In this document: piece after piece, positions 1-6,531 of the stretch
Numbering within the stretch: position 1 is the first letter of the stretch
Layout: each line of letters starts with the position of its first letter
NCBI GenBank assembly: GCA_964549785.1
Contig: CAZJXA010000037.1
Location: 1 to 20,154 of the forward strand
Length of the DNA stretch: 20,154 nt
DNA from: JBEIUO01 sp964549785
GTDB lineage: Bacteria > Planctomycetota > Phycisphaerae > Phycisphaerales > UBA1924
Direction of reading: 5' to 3'
Notes under the pieces: model-generated
The model's input: only the letters and a program-made list of their open reading frames with translations
Told to the model about the DNA's origin: nothing
Databases searched by the model: none
Position numbers and translations under genes: made by a program

Positions 1-35
1 GCATGATGCTGACGGGTTTGCCGGAGCGATGGGGT

Positions 36-1412
36 TCAGGTGCGGTAGATCGTTTGCTCGCGATCGGGGCCGACACCGATCATCGCGGCGGGAACGCCGA
101 TCGATTGCTCGATGAACTCGACGTATGCCCGGGCCTTTGGGGGCAGGTCGGTCAGGCGGCGAGCGGCCCCGATATCTTCGGTGAAGCCGGGGAATGAGGT
201 GTACGTGGGGGTAACCCGGGAGAGTTCGACGGCGTCGGCAATAAAGCGGTTGCCGGGGACGCCGTTTTTGTCTGTGTAGCCGGTGCAGACGCGGATTTCA
301 TCGAAACCGGCGAGGACGTCGAGCATGGTGAGGGCCACCTCGGTGACGCCGTTGATCATCACGGCGTATTTGACGGCAACAAGATCGAGCCAGCCGACGC
401 GGCGGGGACGGCCGGTGGTGGTGCCGAATTCGCGGCCGCGGGTGCGGATGCGGTCGCCGGTGGCGTCGGTGAGTTCGCTGGGCAATGGGCCGGCCCCGAC
501 GCGGGTGGAATAGGCCTTCATGACGCCGACGACGCGGCCGAAGCGAGAGAAGGGGACACCGGTACCGGAGCCGATGCCGGCGGTGCCGCAGTTGCTGCTG
601 GTGACGTAGGGGTAGGTGCCGTGGTCGACATCGAGGAGGGTGCCGTTGGCACCCTCGAAAAGGACACGCTTGCCGGCGGCGAGGAGATCGTGAAGGAGGT
701 AGGTCGTGTCTTTGATCATGGGGGCCAACCGGTCGGAGACCTGGCGGCACTTGGCGAGGATGTCGGCGGAGTTGAGGTCGGGCGGGGTCGCGGAGAGTTC
801 GCGGAGCAAGGGGCCCTTGATGGCGAGGGCGATCTCGACTTTTTCCGCGAGGACATCGGGACGCAGCAGATCGCCCATGCGGACGGCGCTGGCCCGCTGG
901 ACCTTGTCGGCGTAGGCCGGACCGATGCCGCGGCGGGTGGTGCCGATCTCGGAGATGGAGGTCAGGCCCTTGGCGTGTTCGGCCTGGCTGGCGCGCTTGA
1001 GCATGTCTTCGCGGAGGCCGTCTTCCAGTTGGTGATAGGGGAGGACGGCGTGGGCGCGGCTGGAAACGACGAGGCCGGAGGTATCCACTTCGCGGGCGGC
1101 CAGGCCGGACATTTCATCGAGGAGTTTCCAGGGATCGACGACGACGCCGTTGCCGATGATGGCGGCTTTGCCGGGGTAGAGGATTCCGGAGGGGATGAGA
1201 TGAAGGGCGTAGCGGTCGCCTCGAACAACGACGGAGTGGCCGGCGTTGGCGCCGCCGTTGTAACGTACGACGGCGTCGTGGTCGGCGGCGAGGAGGTCGA
1301 CGGCCTTGCCCTTGCCCTCATCACCCCACTGGAGGCCCACCACGGCGGTGCAGCACGCCTGACTTGTGGCGGGGGGGCGAGGGCGGGATGAGATTTCGCT
1401 GCTGGTTGACAT
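36..1412 (-). CDS. purA: Adenylosuccinate synthetase (PurA)
   Basis: PurA makes adenylosuccinate from IMP, aspartate and GTP, the first committed step from IMP to AMP, in the cytosol. The family motifs are clear: the GTP-binding loop GLQWGDEGKGK at about residues 26-36 with the catalytic Asp at 31, GGANAGHSVV with the catalytic His at 59, RRGIGPAYADK near 160-170, EGANGTLLDVDHGTYPYVTSSN in the middle, and the C-terminal GVGPDREQTI. The ATG at 1412 gives 458 residues, about 25 more than usual, because some 20 Ser/Pro-rich residues precede the first strand. An in-frame start at 1517 exists, but its extra 35 residues do not resemble the family and would run over the promoter region. The gene diverges from the zinc-ribbon microprotein. 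Only 35 bases remain beyond its stop; a CAT at 2-4 could start a further minus-strand gene, which cannot be judged here. Confidence 0.97.
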   Translation of the reverse strand: MSTSSEISSRPRPPATSQACCTAVVGLQWGDEGKGKAVDLLAADHDAVVRYNGGANAGHSVVVRGDRYALHLIPSGILYPGKAAIIGNGVVVDPWKLLDEMSGLAAREVDTSGLVVSSRAHAVLPYHQLEDGLREDMLKRASQAEHAKGLTSISEIGTTRRGIGPAYADKVQRASAVRMGDLLRPDVLAEKVEIALAIKGPLLRELSATPPDLNSADILAKCRQVSDRLAPMIKDTTYLLHDLLAAGKRVLFEGANGTLLDVDHGTYPYVTSSNCGTAGIGSGTGVPFSRFGRVVGVMKAYSTRVGAGPLPSELTDATGDRIRTRGREFGTTTGRPRRVGWLDLVAVKYAVMINGVTEVALTMLDVLAGFDEIRVCTGYTDKNGVPGNRFIADAVELSRVTPTYTSFPGFTEDIGAARRLTDLPPKARAYVEFIEQSIGVPAAMIGVGPDREQTIYRT

Positions 1413-1433
1413 GCTGAGGCCGCCTTGCGTTCG

Positions 1434-1439
1434 ATTATC
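1434..1439 (-). promoter_or_regulatory. Candidate -10 box of purA
   Basis: On the minus strand this reads GATAAT, five of six matches to TATAAT, in otherwise GC-rich DNA and 21 bases before the purA ATG. A TTGGAG lies upstream, but at a spacing of about 20, longer than ideal, so the -35 is uncertain. Its position supports the ATG at 1412 over the start at 1517. Confidence 0.35.
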
Positions 1440-1565
1440 CGGACGGAGGTGCCGGACGGCTCCAAGCGTAGCGTCGAACCCGACGAATCCTGTGTCGGGG
1501 TTGTGAGCGGGTCTCAAGTTTTGCTGGGTGGCGGCCGATCTAAGCGGTTGCCCGAGGAGTAGCGA

Positions 1566-1742
1566 ATGGACCTGAAGCCGGTTCGATTGATGTGCCCAAA
1601 CTTGGTGTGCCGAACGGTGCTGGCGGTGCCGCAGTCCGCCCGCGGCAAGACGGTTCGCTGCCGCGCCTGCGGGACGAATATCAGGGTTCCGAGCGAGGCG
1701 CCGAAGGCGGTTTTGACGAAGCCGGACGCGAAAGCGGCCTGA
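1566..1742 (+). CDS. Zinc-ribbon microprotein, 58 residues
   Basis: This small ORF has a strong Shine-Dalgarno GAGGAG at 1554-1559, six bases before its ATG. The 58-residue product has Cys pairs at 10 and 15 (CPNLVC) and at 32 and 35 (CRAC). Between them are hydrophobic residues and the pattern VP...GKTVRC, followed by GTNIRVP. This is the single zinc-ribbon layout (CPNxxC, V-P, G, VRC, CG) common at the N-terminus of planctomycete proteins, but here it stands alone with a short Lys/Ala-rich tail. It converges on the FHA gene with 26 bases between stop codons and diverges from purA. Its role is unknown; a metal-bound nucleic-acid or protein-binding module is plausible. The first pair is CX4C, not CX2C. 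Coding status is well supported by the ribosome site and the motif. Confidence 0.75.
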   Translation: MDLKPVRLMCPNLVCRTVLAVPQSARGKTVRCRACGTNIRVPSEAPKAVLTKPDAKAA

Positions 1743-1768
1743 GGCGGGGTTGCGGTGGCGTGGGGCTG

Positions 1769-2284
1769 TCAGAACTTGGGCTGTTTGTCATCGAGCTCGT
1801 CGTCATCGAGAAAATCGAAATCGGCGACACTGCTGCCGTCACTATCGCCGTCGAGCGATTTGGCCTTGGACGGGGCTTTGGACGGGGCTTTAGTTTTAGT
1901 TTTGGATGCTGGGTCGGGGTGCGACCCGGAGCCGCCGCCGACCGCCACGACGCCGTCTTCGTAGCATTCGGCGGCTTCGATGGCGGAGGGCTTGCCGTCG
2001 ACGCGGACGACGAAGACGAGATCACCGATGGAGATGAGATCGCCCGCAGCGAGTTCGGTTTGCGCGATGCGGCGGCGATTGACGAAGGTTCCGTTGCTGG
2101 AGCCCAAGTCGCGGATGACGGGCTTGGAATCCTGTACCGAGACTTCGCAATGATGGCGTGAAACGGCGGAGGTGGGAATCCGAATCTGGCAATCGGTCTG
2201 GCGACCGATCACCTGGACGGACTTCGTGAGTGCGATCTCGCGTTGCTTTCCATCGATCTGCACCAGAACCAGCGAAACGCTCAT
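1769..2284 (-). CDS. FHA-domain protein with charged low-complexity tail
   Basis: The N-terminal 95 residues form a forkhead-associated domain, which binds phosphothreonine peptides. The diagnostic residues are present: GR at 27-28, SRHH at 42-45 and GSSNGTFVN at 61-69, the last being the phosphopeptide loop. No kinase, enzyme or membrane segment is attached. After residue 125 comes a Lys/Pro/Ser linker with a repeated KAPS, then a very acidic tail (residues 144-168) with clustered Asp. The ATG at 2284 is preceded by AAGGGA about eight bases upstream. It likely acts as a cytosolic adaptor reading Ser/Thr kinase signals, a network that is expanded in planctomycetes, but no kinase gene is in this window. 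It diverges from hemW and converges on the zinc-ribbon microprotein. Confidence 0.9.
   Translation of the reverse strand: MSVSLVLVQIDGKQREIALTKSVQVIGRQTDCQIRIPTSAVSRHHCEVSVQDSKPVIRDLGSSNGTFVNRRRIAQTELAAGDLISIGDLVFVVRVDGKPSAIEAAECYEDGVVAVGGGSGSHPDPASKTKTKAPSKAPSKAKSLDGDSDGSSVADFDFLDDDELDDKQPKF
1866..1889. repeat. Two tandem 12-bp repeats inside the FHA gene linker
   Basis: TTGGACGGGGCT occurs twice in direct succession (1866-1877 and 1878-1889), followed by a short run of TTTAGT units up to about 1902. On the coding strand this gives the repeated KAPS and KTK residues of the linker between the FHA domain and the acidic tail. The unit length is a multiple of three, so copy-number change would keep the frame. 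Confidence 0.85.
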
Positions 2285-2361
2285 ACGCTATGTCCCTTCG
2301 GCTCATGCCCTGCCCCCCGCGGAGTAACCCCGACGCTCTCGCGGACACCTGCCGCGGCCCC

Positions 2362-2372
2362 GTAAAGTTTAC
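2362..2372. promoter_or_regulatory. AT-rich palindrome midway between divergent FHA and hemW genes
   Basis: GTAAAGTTTAC is a perfect inverted repeat around a central G, in the middle of the 168-base divergent interval (2285-2452), which is otherwise very GC-rich. Each strand offers a -10-like hexamer (TAAAGT on plus, TAAACT on minus). It may be an operator or a shared, symmetric -10 region. No good -35 was identified for either direction. Confidence 0.35.
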
Positions 2373-2452
2373 ACCGCCCGACGGGGGGATGTGCGCCGAC
2401 TGGGGTTACGACCGGACGCCTTGGGCGTCGATTCTGGAAATTCTGAACACCG

Positions 2453-3709
2453 ATGCCGCCCGTCAGCCTTCCACAGGTTCACCGTCCGACCCCGACGAAG
2501 TCTTCGCATCCGGCGGCGGCGCTGCCGACTGCTGGGAAGATCGCCGGGCTCTATATGCATGTGCCTTTCTGCTCGCACAAGTGTCATTACTGTGATTTTT
2601 ACAGCCTCGTGGACACGCGCGACCGGCAGGCCCCGTTTGTGGGGCGGGTGATGGAGGAGTTGACTTTCTTTGCGCGGTTTGCCGCGAACACGCCGATCCG
2701 GACGATTTTTGTGGGGGGCGGCACGCCGAGCCTGCTGGCGCCCGATCTCTGGCGTCGGCTGATGGAACATATGGACAGGACGTTTGACCTCTCGGCGATG
2801 GGGGCCGGGGATGGGGAGTGGACGGTCGAGTGCAATCCGGATTCGGTGACGGCGGAATTGGCCGGTGTGTTGGTGGAGGGCGGGGTGAACCGGATCAGCA
2901 TGGGGGCGCAGTCGTTCAACGCGGCGCACCTCAAGACGCTGGAGCGGACGCATAACCCGGAGAACGTCGCGGTGGCGCTGGAGCTGTTCGCGCGGGCGGG
3001 GATTCGGCGGACGAACATTGACCTTATTTTCGGGGTTCCGGGGCAGACGCTCGCCGAGTGGCAGCATGACCTCGATACCGCGGTGTCGTTGGGGACGGGG
3101 CATATTTCGTGCTACGACCTGACGTATGAGGCGGGGACCGCGATGACCGCGCGGCTGAAGCGCGGGGAGTTTGAGCCGGCGGAAGAGGACGTCGAGGTGG
3201 CGATGTTTGAGGCGACGATCGACTCCTTGGCGCGGGCGGGCCTGGAGCGGTACGAGGTGAGCAATTACGCGCGGCCTGGCGAGGAATGTCGGCACAACCT
3301 GGGGTATTGGCGGCACACGCCGTGGATCGGCGCTGGCCCCTCGGCTTCGGCGTTTATCGAAGGGCACCGGTGGAAGAATGTGGCGCGGCTGGATGATTAT
3401 CTGCAGGGGGCCGGGCTGGGGCCGCCGCCGATCCGGGATCATGAGTTGCCGGATGCGGGCCGGTTGGTGAAGGAACGGCTGATGACCGGGCTTCGGTTGC
3501 GGGAGGGATTGGCGGCCGATGAGATCATGAGCGCGGCGGAACATGCGAGACCGGGTTCGGCGGAGCGCATGCGGACGGTGGTTGAACGCGAGGTGGAGCG
3601 GGGCCGGATGGAATCCGGTTCGGGGTCAACCCTCCGACTCACCCGTCCCGGGATGCTCATCGCCGACGCCATCGTCGTCGAGTTCCTTGCTGCCTTTGAC
3701 GGCGATTGA
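2453..3709 (+). CDS. hemW: HemW-type radical SAM heme chaperone
   Basis: This belongs to the HemN/HemW radical SAM family. The cluster motif CSHKCHYCDF has Cys at 40, 44 and 47, and Phe where true HemN enzymes carry a fourth Cys, which points to HemW, a heme-binding protein, and away from coproporphyrinogen oxidase. Other family features are GGGTPSLL (88-95), ECNPDS (126-131), GVNRISMGAQSFN (144-156), NIDLIFGVPGQT (188-199), SNYARPGEECRHNLGYW, and a C-terminal winged segment ending LRLTRPGMLIADAIV. At 418 residues it is somewhat long because about 25 Pro/Ala-rich residues precede the usual start. No strong ribosome site precedes the ATG at 2453, so the start is uncertain. Its last 84 bases overlap the opposing pseudouridine synthase gene. 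HemW is thought to deliver heme to respiratory enzymes. Confidence 0.93.
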   Translation: MPPVSLPQVHRPTPTKSSHPAAALPTAGKIAGLYMHVPFCSHKCHYCDFYSLVDTRDRQAPFVGRVMEELTFFARFAANTPIRTIFVGGGTPSLLAPDLWRRLMEHMDRTFDLSAMGAGDGEWTVECNPDSVTAELAGVLVEGGVNRISMGAQSFNAAHLKTLERTHNPENVAVALELFARAGIRRTNIDLIFGVPGQTLAEWQHDLDTAVSLGTGHISCYDLTYEAGTAMTARLKRGEFEPAEEDVEVAMFEATIDSLARAGLERYEVSNYARPGEECRHNLGYWRHTPWIGAGPSASAFIEGHRWKNVARLDDYLQGAGLGPPPIRDHELPDAGRLVKERLMTGLRLREGLAADEIMSAAEHARPGSAERMRTVVEREVERGRMESGSGSTLRLTRPGMLIADAIVVEFLAAFDGD

Positions 3710-4468
3710 AGCGACGGGGACGGACGGCTTCGCAAGGTCCGGGCGTGGCAACTTGAGGGACGTGAGCAGGCCTTTGAGGTCTTTGGGCCAGGCGGAGGTG
3801 ACGTCGACCTCGACGCCGGTTACGGGGTGAGTGAAGGTGATGCGATGGGCGTGCAGGGCGAGGCGGGAGGTCGAGCGACGGCGGGGCGGGCCATAGAAGC
3901 CGTCGCCTGAAATGGGGCAGCCGATGGATTCGAGGTGGACGCGCACTTGATGCAGACGGCCGGTGATGGCGCGGCACTCGAGGACTGAGCCGAGCGATGA
4001 GGCCGAGACGATGCGGTAGGCGGTGACGGCCATCTTGCCGGCGGAAGAGATGCGGGCCAATTTTTTGCCGTTGCGGCGGTCGGCTTCGTACTCGGCGATC
4101 GGGCGCTTGATGACGCCGGACGGCCGCGAGGGGGTGCCGGTGGTGACGGCCCAGTAGTACTTGGCGATGGAGCGTTCGGCGAAGGCGAGGCGCAGGGTGT
4201 CGTAGGCGCGGGGTCGGAGGGCGATGAGGAGAATCCCGCTGGTTTCGCGGTCGAGGCGATGAAGGAGGCCGAAGTCGCGGCCACGTCCGAGGTTCTGCAA
4301 ACGGTCACCCCAGCGGGCGAACAGGCCATTGAGCAGGGTGTCGTCTTCGTGCCCGAGGCCGGGCTGGGTGACGAGGTGCGAGGGCTTGTCGATCGCGACG
4401 ACGTCTTCATCCTCGTAGAGGGTGCGGAAGAGGACGGACTCGTTTGGCTCGACGGAATAATTGCTCAA
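3626..4468 (-). CDS. RluA-family 23S rRNA/tRNA pseudouridine synthase
   Basis: The protein isomerises uridine to pseudouridine in structured RNA. The catalytic motif HRLDRETSG lies at residues 70-78 with the nucleophilic Asp at 73; VVAIDKPSHLVTQPG near 23-37 and TGRLHQVRVHLESIGCPISGD near 169-189 are further family motifs. No S4 RNA-binding domain precedes the core, so the target site cannot be named. I place the start at TTG 4468: it overlaps the upstream gene's TGA as TTGA, has a purine-rich GGAAAGGA just upstream, and gives 280 residues. A longer reading from 4621 would run into the neighbour and adds a basic, non-family stretch. The final 28 residues go beyond the normal family end and are encoded opposite the hemW 3' end. 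Confidence 0.92.
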   Translation of the reverse strand: MSNYSVEPNESVLFRTLYEDEDVVAIDKPSHLVTQPGLGHEDDTLLNGLFARWGDRLQNLGRGRDFGLLHRLDRETSGILLIALRPRAYDTLRLAFAERSIAKYYWAVTTGTPSRPSGVIKRPIAEYEADRRNGKKLARISSAGKMAVTAYRIVSASSLGSVLECRAITGRLHQVRVHLESIGCPISGDGFYGPPRRRSTSRLALHAHRITFTHPVTGVEVDVTSAWPKDLKGLLTSLKLPRPDLAKPSVPVASIAVKGSKELDDDGVGDEHPGTGESEG

Positions 4469-5289
4469 CTGGGGCTTCGATCCTTTCCGGGGCGGCGGCG
4501 ATTGTGCTCGGGACGTCCGTCGGTGTCGCCGGATTCGATGTTGACATACCAAGTGAGTCGGTCTGGCGACTCGGGACGCACGTGGCCCCAGCCCGTCGGA
4601 ACTTCGGTTGCAGTCCCCCACTCTCGTTTCAGACTCTTTACAAAGCCGAGGGCGGGGACATCGGGGGAGACGATGGCGACCCGGCGCGATTGGTGGAAGA
4701 TGGACGGATGGACGGCGGTCCAGGTTGCTTCCGCGGCCTGAATCCGGTGAGCGGGGGCTCCGCAGACCTGTTGCGGCGGCTGAACGCCTACGACGCCGGA
4801 AGAGCCGAGGGTCACGGCGGCGAAGTCGAAGCCGTGAATCCGGCCTTCGCGTTGAAGGACCGCGTTGAGACGGTCGGCGTAGTGCGATGCGGCCTCGTCC
4901 TTGAGGTGGGCGAGCGGCATGTGGACTTGATCGGGCGGCACACCGGCGTGGTCGGCGAGAAACTCACGGAAGCCCTCGCTGGGGGGCTCGGCGGAACCCG
5001 GGCCGGGGGCATCGTCGGTAAGCCAGACATGGGTGCGATCCCACGGGAGGGCGTGCATTGAGTTGTCCATCAGCAAGCGGCGGAAGACCTGCTCGGTGAC
5101 GGGCGTCAGGCTGACGCCGAGGTGGAACGTGCCGCGTTGGGCCGACGAATGGAGGGCGACTTCGAGGACGTCTTCGGCGATGGCATCGACGAGGGCGAAG
5201 ATATTGTCGCGGAGTACGACGCGCCCGGGGACGTTGAGGCGCACGGGTTCGGGCAGGGGCACCAGATCAAAGGGTTGCGGAACCGACAT
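4465..5289 (-). CDS. Degenerate 6-phosphogluconolactonase-like protein
   Basis: The order of elements follows the 6-phosphogluconolactonase/glucosamine-6-phosphate isomerase fold: a helix near 31-50, a strand and loop FHLGVSLTPVTEQVF at 56-70 where the family has SGGSTP, LPWDRTHVWLTDD at 81-93 where it has W..V....GDER, ASHYADRL at 134-141, and FDFAAVTLGSSGVVG at 154-168 where it has the catalytic GMGxDGHTAS loop. Fold-level resemblance is good but the key acidic and His residues are gone, so lactonase activity is doubtful. The ATG at 5289 (274 residues) is chosen because the 36 extra residues from a GTG at 5397 would overlap thiE. The tail after about 255 is charged and low-complexity. The gene is translationally coupled to the downstream pseudouridine synthase and diverges from thiE. 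Confidence 0.75.
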   Translation of the reverse strand: MSVPQPFDLVPLPEPVRLNVPGRVVLRDNIFALVDAIAEDVLEVALHSSAQRGTFHLGVSLTPVTEQVFRRLLMDNSMHALPWDRTHVWLTDDAPGPGSAEPPSEGFREFLADHAGVPPDQVHMPLAHLKDEAASHYADRLNAVLQREGRIHGFDFAAVTLGSSGVVGVQPPQQVCGAPAHRIQAAEATWTAVHPSIFHQSRRVAIVSPDVPALGFVKSLKREWGTATEVPTGWGHVRPESPDRLTWYVNIESGDTDGRPEHNRRRPGKDRSPS

Positions 5290-5353
5290 GCCGTTATTGT
5301 TGACGCGAAACCCGGGCAGCGATTGCCGCGATCGGCTTCCGATGGGCGGACCT

Positions 5354-5381
5354 TTGAGAGTGAGAGCATCCGACTTATCCT
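5354..5381 (+). promoter_or_regulatory. Candidate leaderless promoter of thiE
   Basis: TTGAGA (5354-5359), a 16-base spacer and TATCCT (5376-5381) match sigma-70 elements well (five of six and four of six). The GTG at 5388 follows the -10 by six bases, so the predicted transcript would begin at or next to the start codon. No Shine-Dalgarno sequence precedes that codon. Confidence 0.5.
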
Positions 5382-5387
5382 GTGGGC

Positions 5388-6431
5388 GTGATTTCACCGT
5401 TTTTCCGCATCGCTGATGTGAACCTGAATCGGGCTCGCGAAGCCTGCCGCGTGCTGGACGACCTCTGCCGTTTTGTGCTGAACGACGCGGCCTTGTGCGA
5501 ACGCTGGAAAGGGCTTCGGCATGCGATCGTGAGTGTTGCCGCGGGTTTTAACGCCGCGGATCTGCTGGCGAGTCGGGATAGCGAACAGGACGTGGGCCGA
5601 GAGGTTTCCACTCCGGCGGAGTTCGCGCGGGCCGGAGAGATCGCTGTTGCGCGATCGGCGACCGGTCGTCTGAGTGAGGCGCTGCGGTCCCTGGAGGAGG
5701 CGTCGAAAGCGTTGGGACTTCCGGGGGTCGCGGCGGGTTTCGAGAGGTTGCGGTATGAGACCTACACGTTGGAAAAGGCGACTCTGGAGCGTTTTCCGCA
5801 GCGGGCGGGTCCGCAGTGGCGGCTGTGTGTACTGGTCACCGAATCGTTGTGTGCGCTCCCGTGGACGGAGACCATCAAACGGGCGTTGGGTGGTGGGGCC
5901 GACTGCGTTCAACTGCGTGAAAAGACGTTAGAAGGCGGGGAGCTGCTGGAGCGGGCGTTCGTGGCGCGGGATCTGACACGGGCCGCGGGCTGCGGGCTGG
6001 TCATCAACGATCGGCCGGACGTGGCGGCGGCGAGCGGCGCGGACGGGGTTCACCTCGGGCAGCTGGATACTCCGGCGGCGCAGGTGCGAAAGGTCTTTGG
6101 CCGGTCGCTCGTGATCGGGGTTTCCACGAGCAACCCGAGCGAGGCCGGGGAGGCCGTGGCGGCGGGGGCGGATTACTGCGGGCTCGGACCGATGTTTACG
6201 ACGACCACGAAGGTGAAGCCGGTACTCGCGGGGCCGGCGTATGCCGCGGCGTACCTCGCGGACCATCGACTGGCCGCAACGCCGCACCTCGCGATTGGGG
6301 GGATCACCCTCGAGAACGTTGGTGAACTCCGTTCTTTCGGCGTTGTGGGCATCGCGGTTTCGTCTGTGGTGTGCCGAGCCGATAACCCCGGCGAGGTCTG
6401 CCGGCGATTGCGTTCGGTTCTGGGGGTCTGA
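5388..6431 (+). CDS. thiE: Thiamine-phosphate synthase with N-terminal helical domain (ThiE)
   Basis: The C-terminal domain (about residues 145-347) is a ThiE TIM barrel that joins HMP-pyrophosphate and the thiazole phosphate into thiamine phosphate. Its motifs are clear: QLREKTLEGGELL (pyrimidine and phosphate binding), GLVINDRPDVAAASGADGVHLGQLDTP, IGVSTSNPSEA, DYCGLGPMFTTTTK and AIGGITLENV. The first 140 or so residues form a helical domain beginning FFRIADVNLNRAREACRVLDDLCRF, the N-terminal extension also seen on ThiE of planctomycetes and cyanobacteria; its role is not settled. I choose GTG 5388 because a promoter-like pair ends six bases before it; GTG 5382, two codons earlier, is an alternative. 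No TPP riboswitch was recognised upstream. It diverges from the 6PGL-like gene and precedes the peptidase gene by 100 bases. Confidence 0.94.
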   Translation: MISPFFRIADVNLNRAREACRVLDDLCRFVLNDAALCERWKGLRHAIVSVAAGFNAADLLASRDSEQDVGREVSTPAEFARAGEIAVARSATGRLSEALRSLEEASKALGLPGVAAGFERLRYETYTLEKATLERFPQRAGPQWRLCVLVTESLCALPWTETIKRALGGGADCVQLREKTLEGGELLERAFVARDLTRAAGCGLVINDRPDVAAASGADGVHLGQLDTPAAQVRKVFGRSLVIGVSTSNPSEAGEAVAAGADYCGLGPMFTTTTKVKPVLAGPAYAAAYLADHRLAATPHLAIGGITLENVGELRSFGVVGIAVSSVVCRADNPGEVCRRLRSVLGV

Positions 6432-6531
6432 ACTCGCGCACCGGCGGTGGCGGCCCGGGGCATCGGCCACCTTCGGTACACGGCGGAGTATCGCGCCCCA
6501 ATGAGGCTTTCCCGTGGCCTAGCGTTCTGTC

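Noticed and set aside
621..1391. Long plus-strand open frame opposite purA
   Set aside because: It is a shadow of purA: a Gly/Val-rich product typical of high-GC antisense frames, with no family motif, while purA on the other strand is complete and conserved.
2369..3544. 391-residue minus-strand open frame opposite hemW
   Set aside because: The product is Arg/Pro/His-rich without domains and mirrors the hemW coding sequence; hemW carries the conserved radical SAM motifs.
5419..5427. TGAACCTGA, resembling the conserved 3' motif of TPP riboswitches, near thiE
   Set aside because: It lies inside the coding sequence of the conserved DVNLN segment, downstream of the chosen start, and no CTGAGA or matching stems are present upstream.
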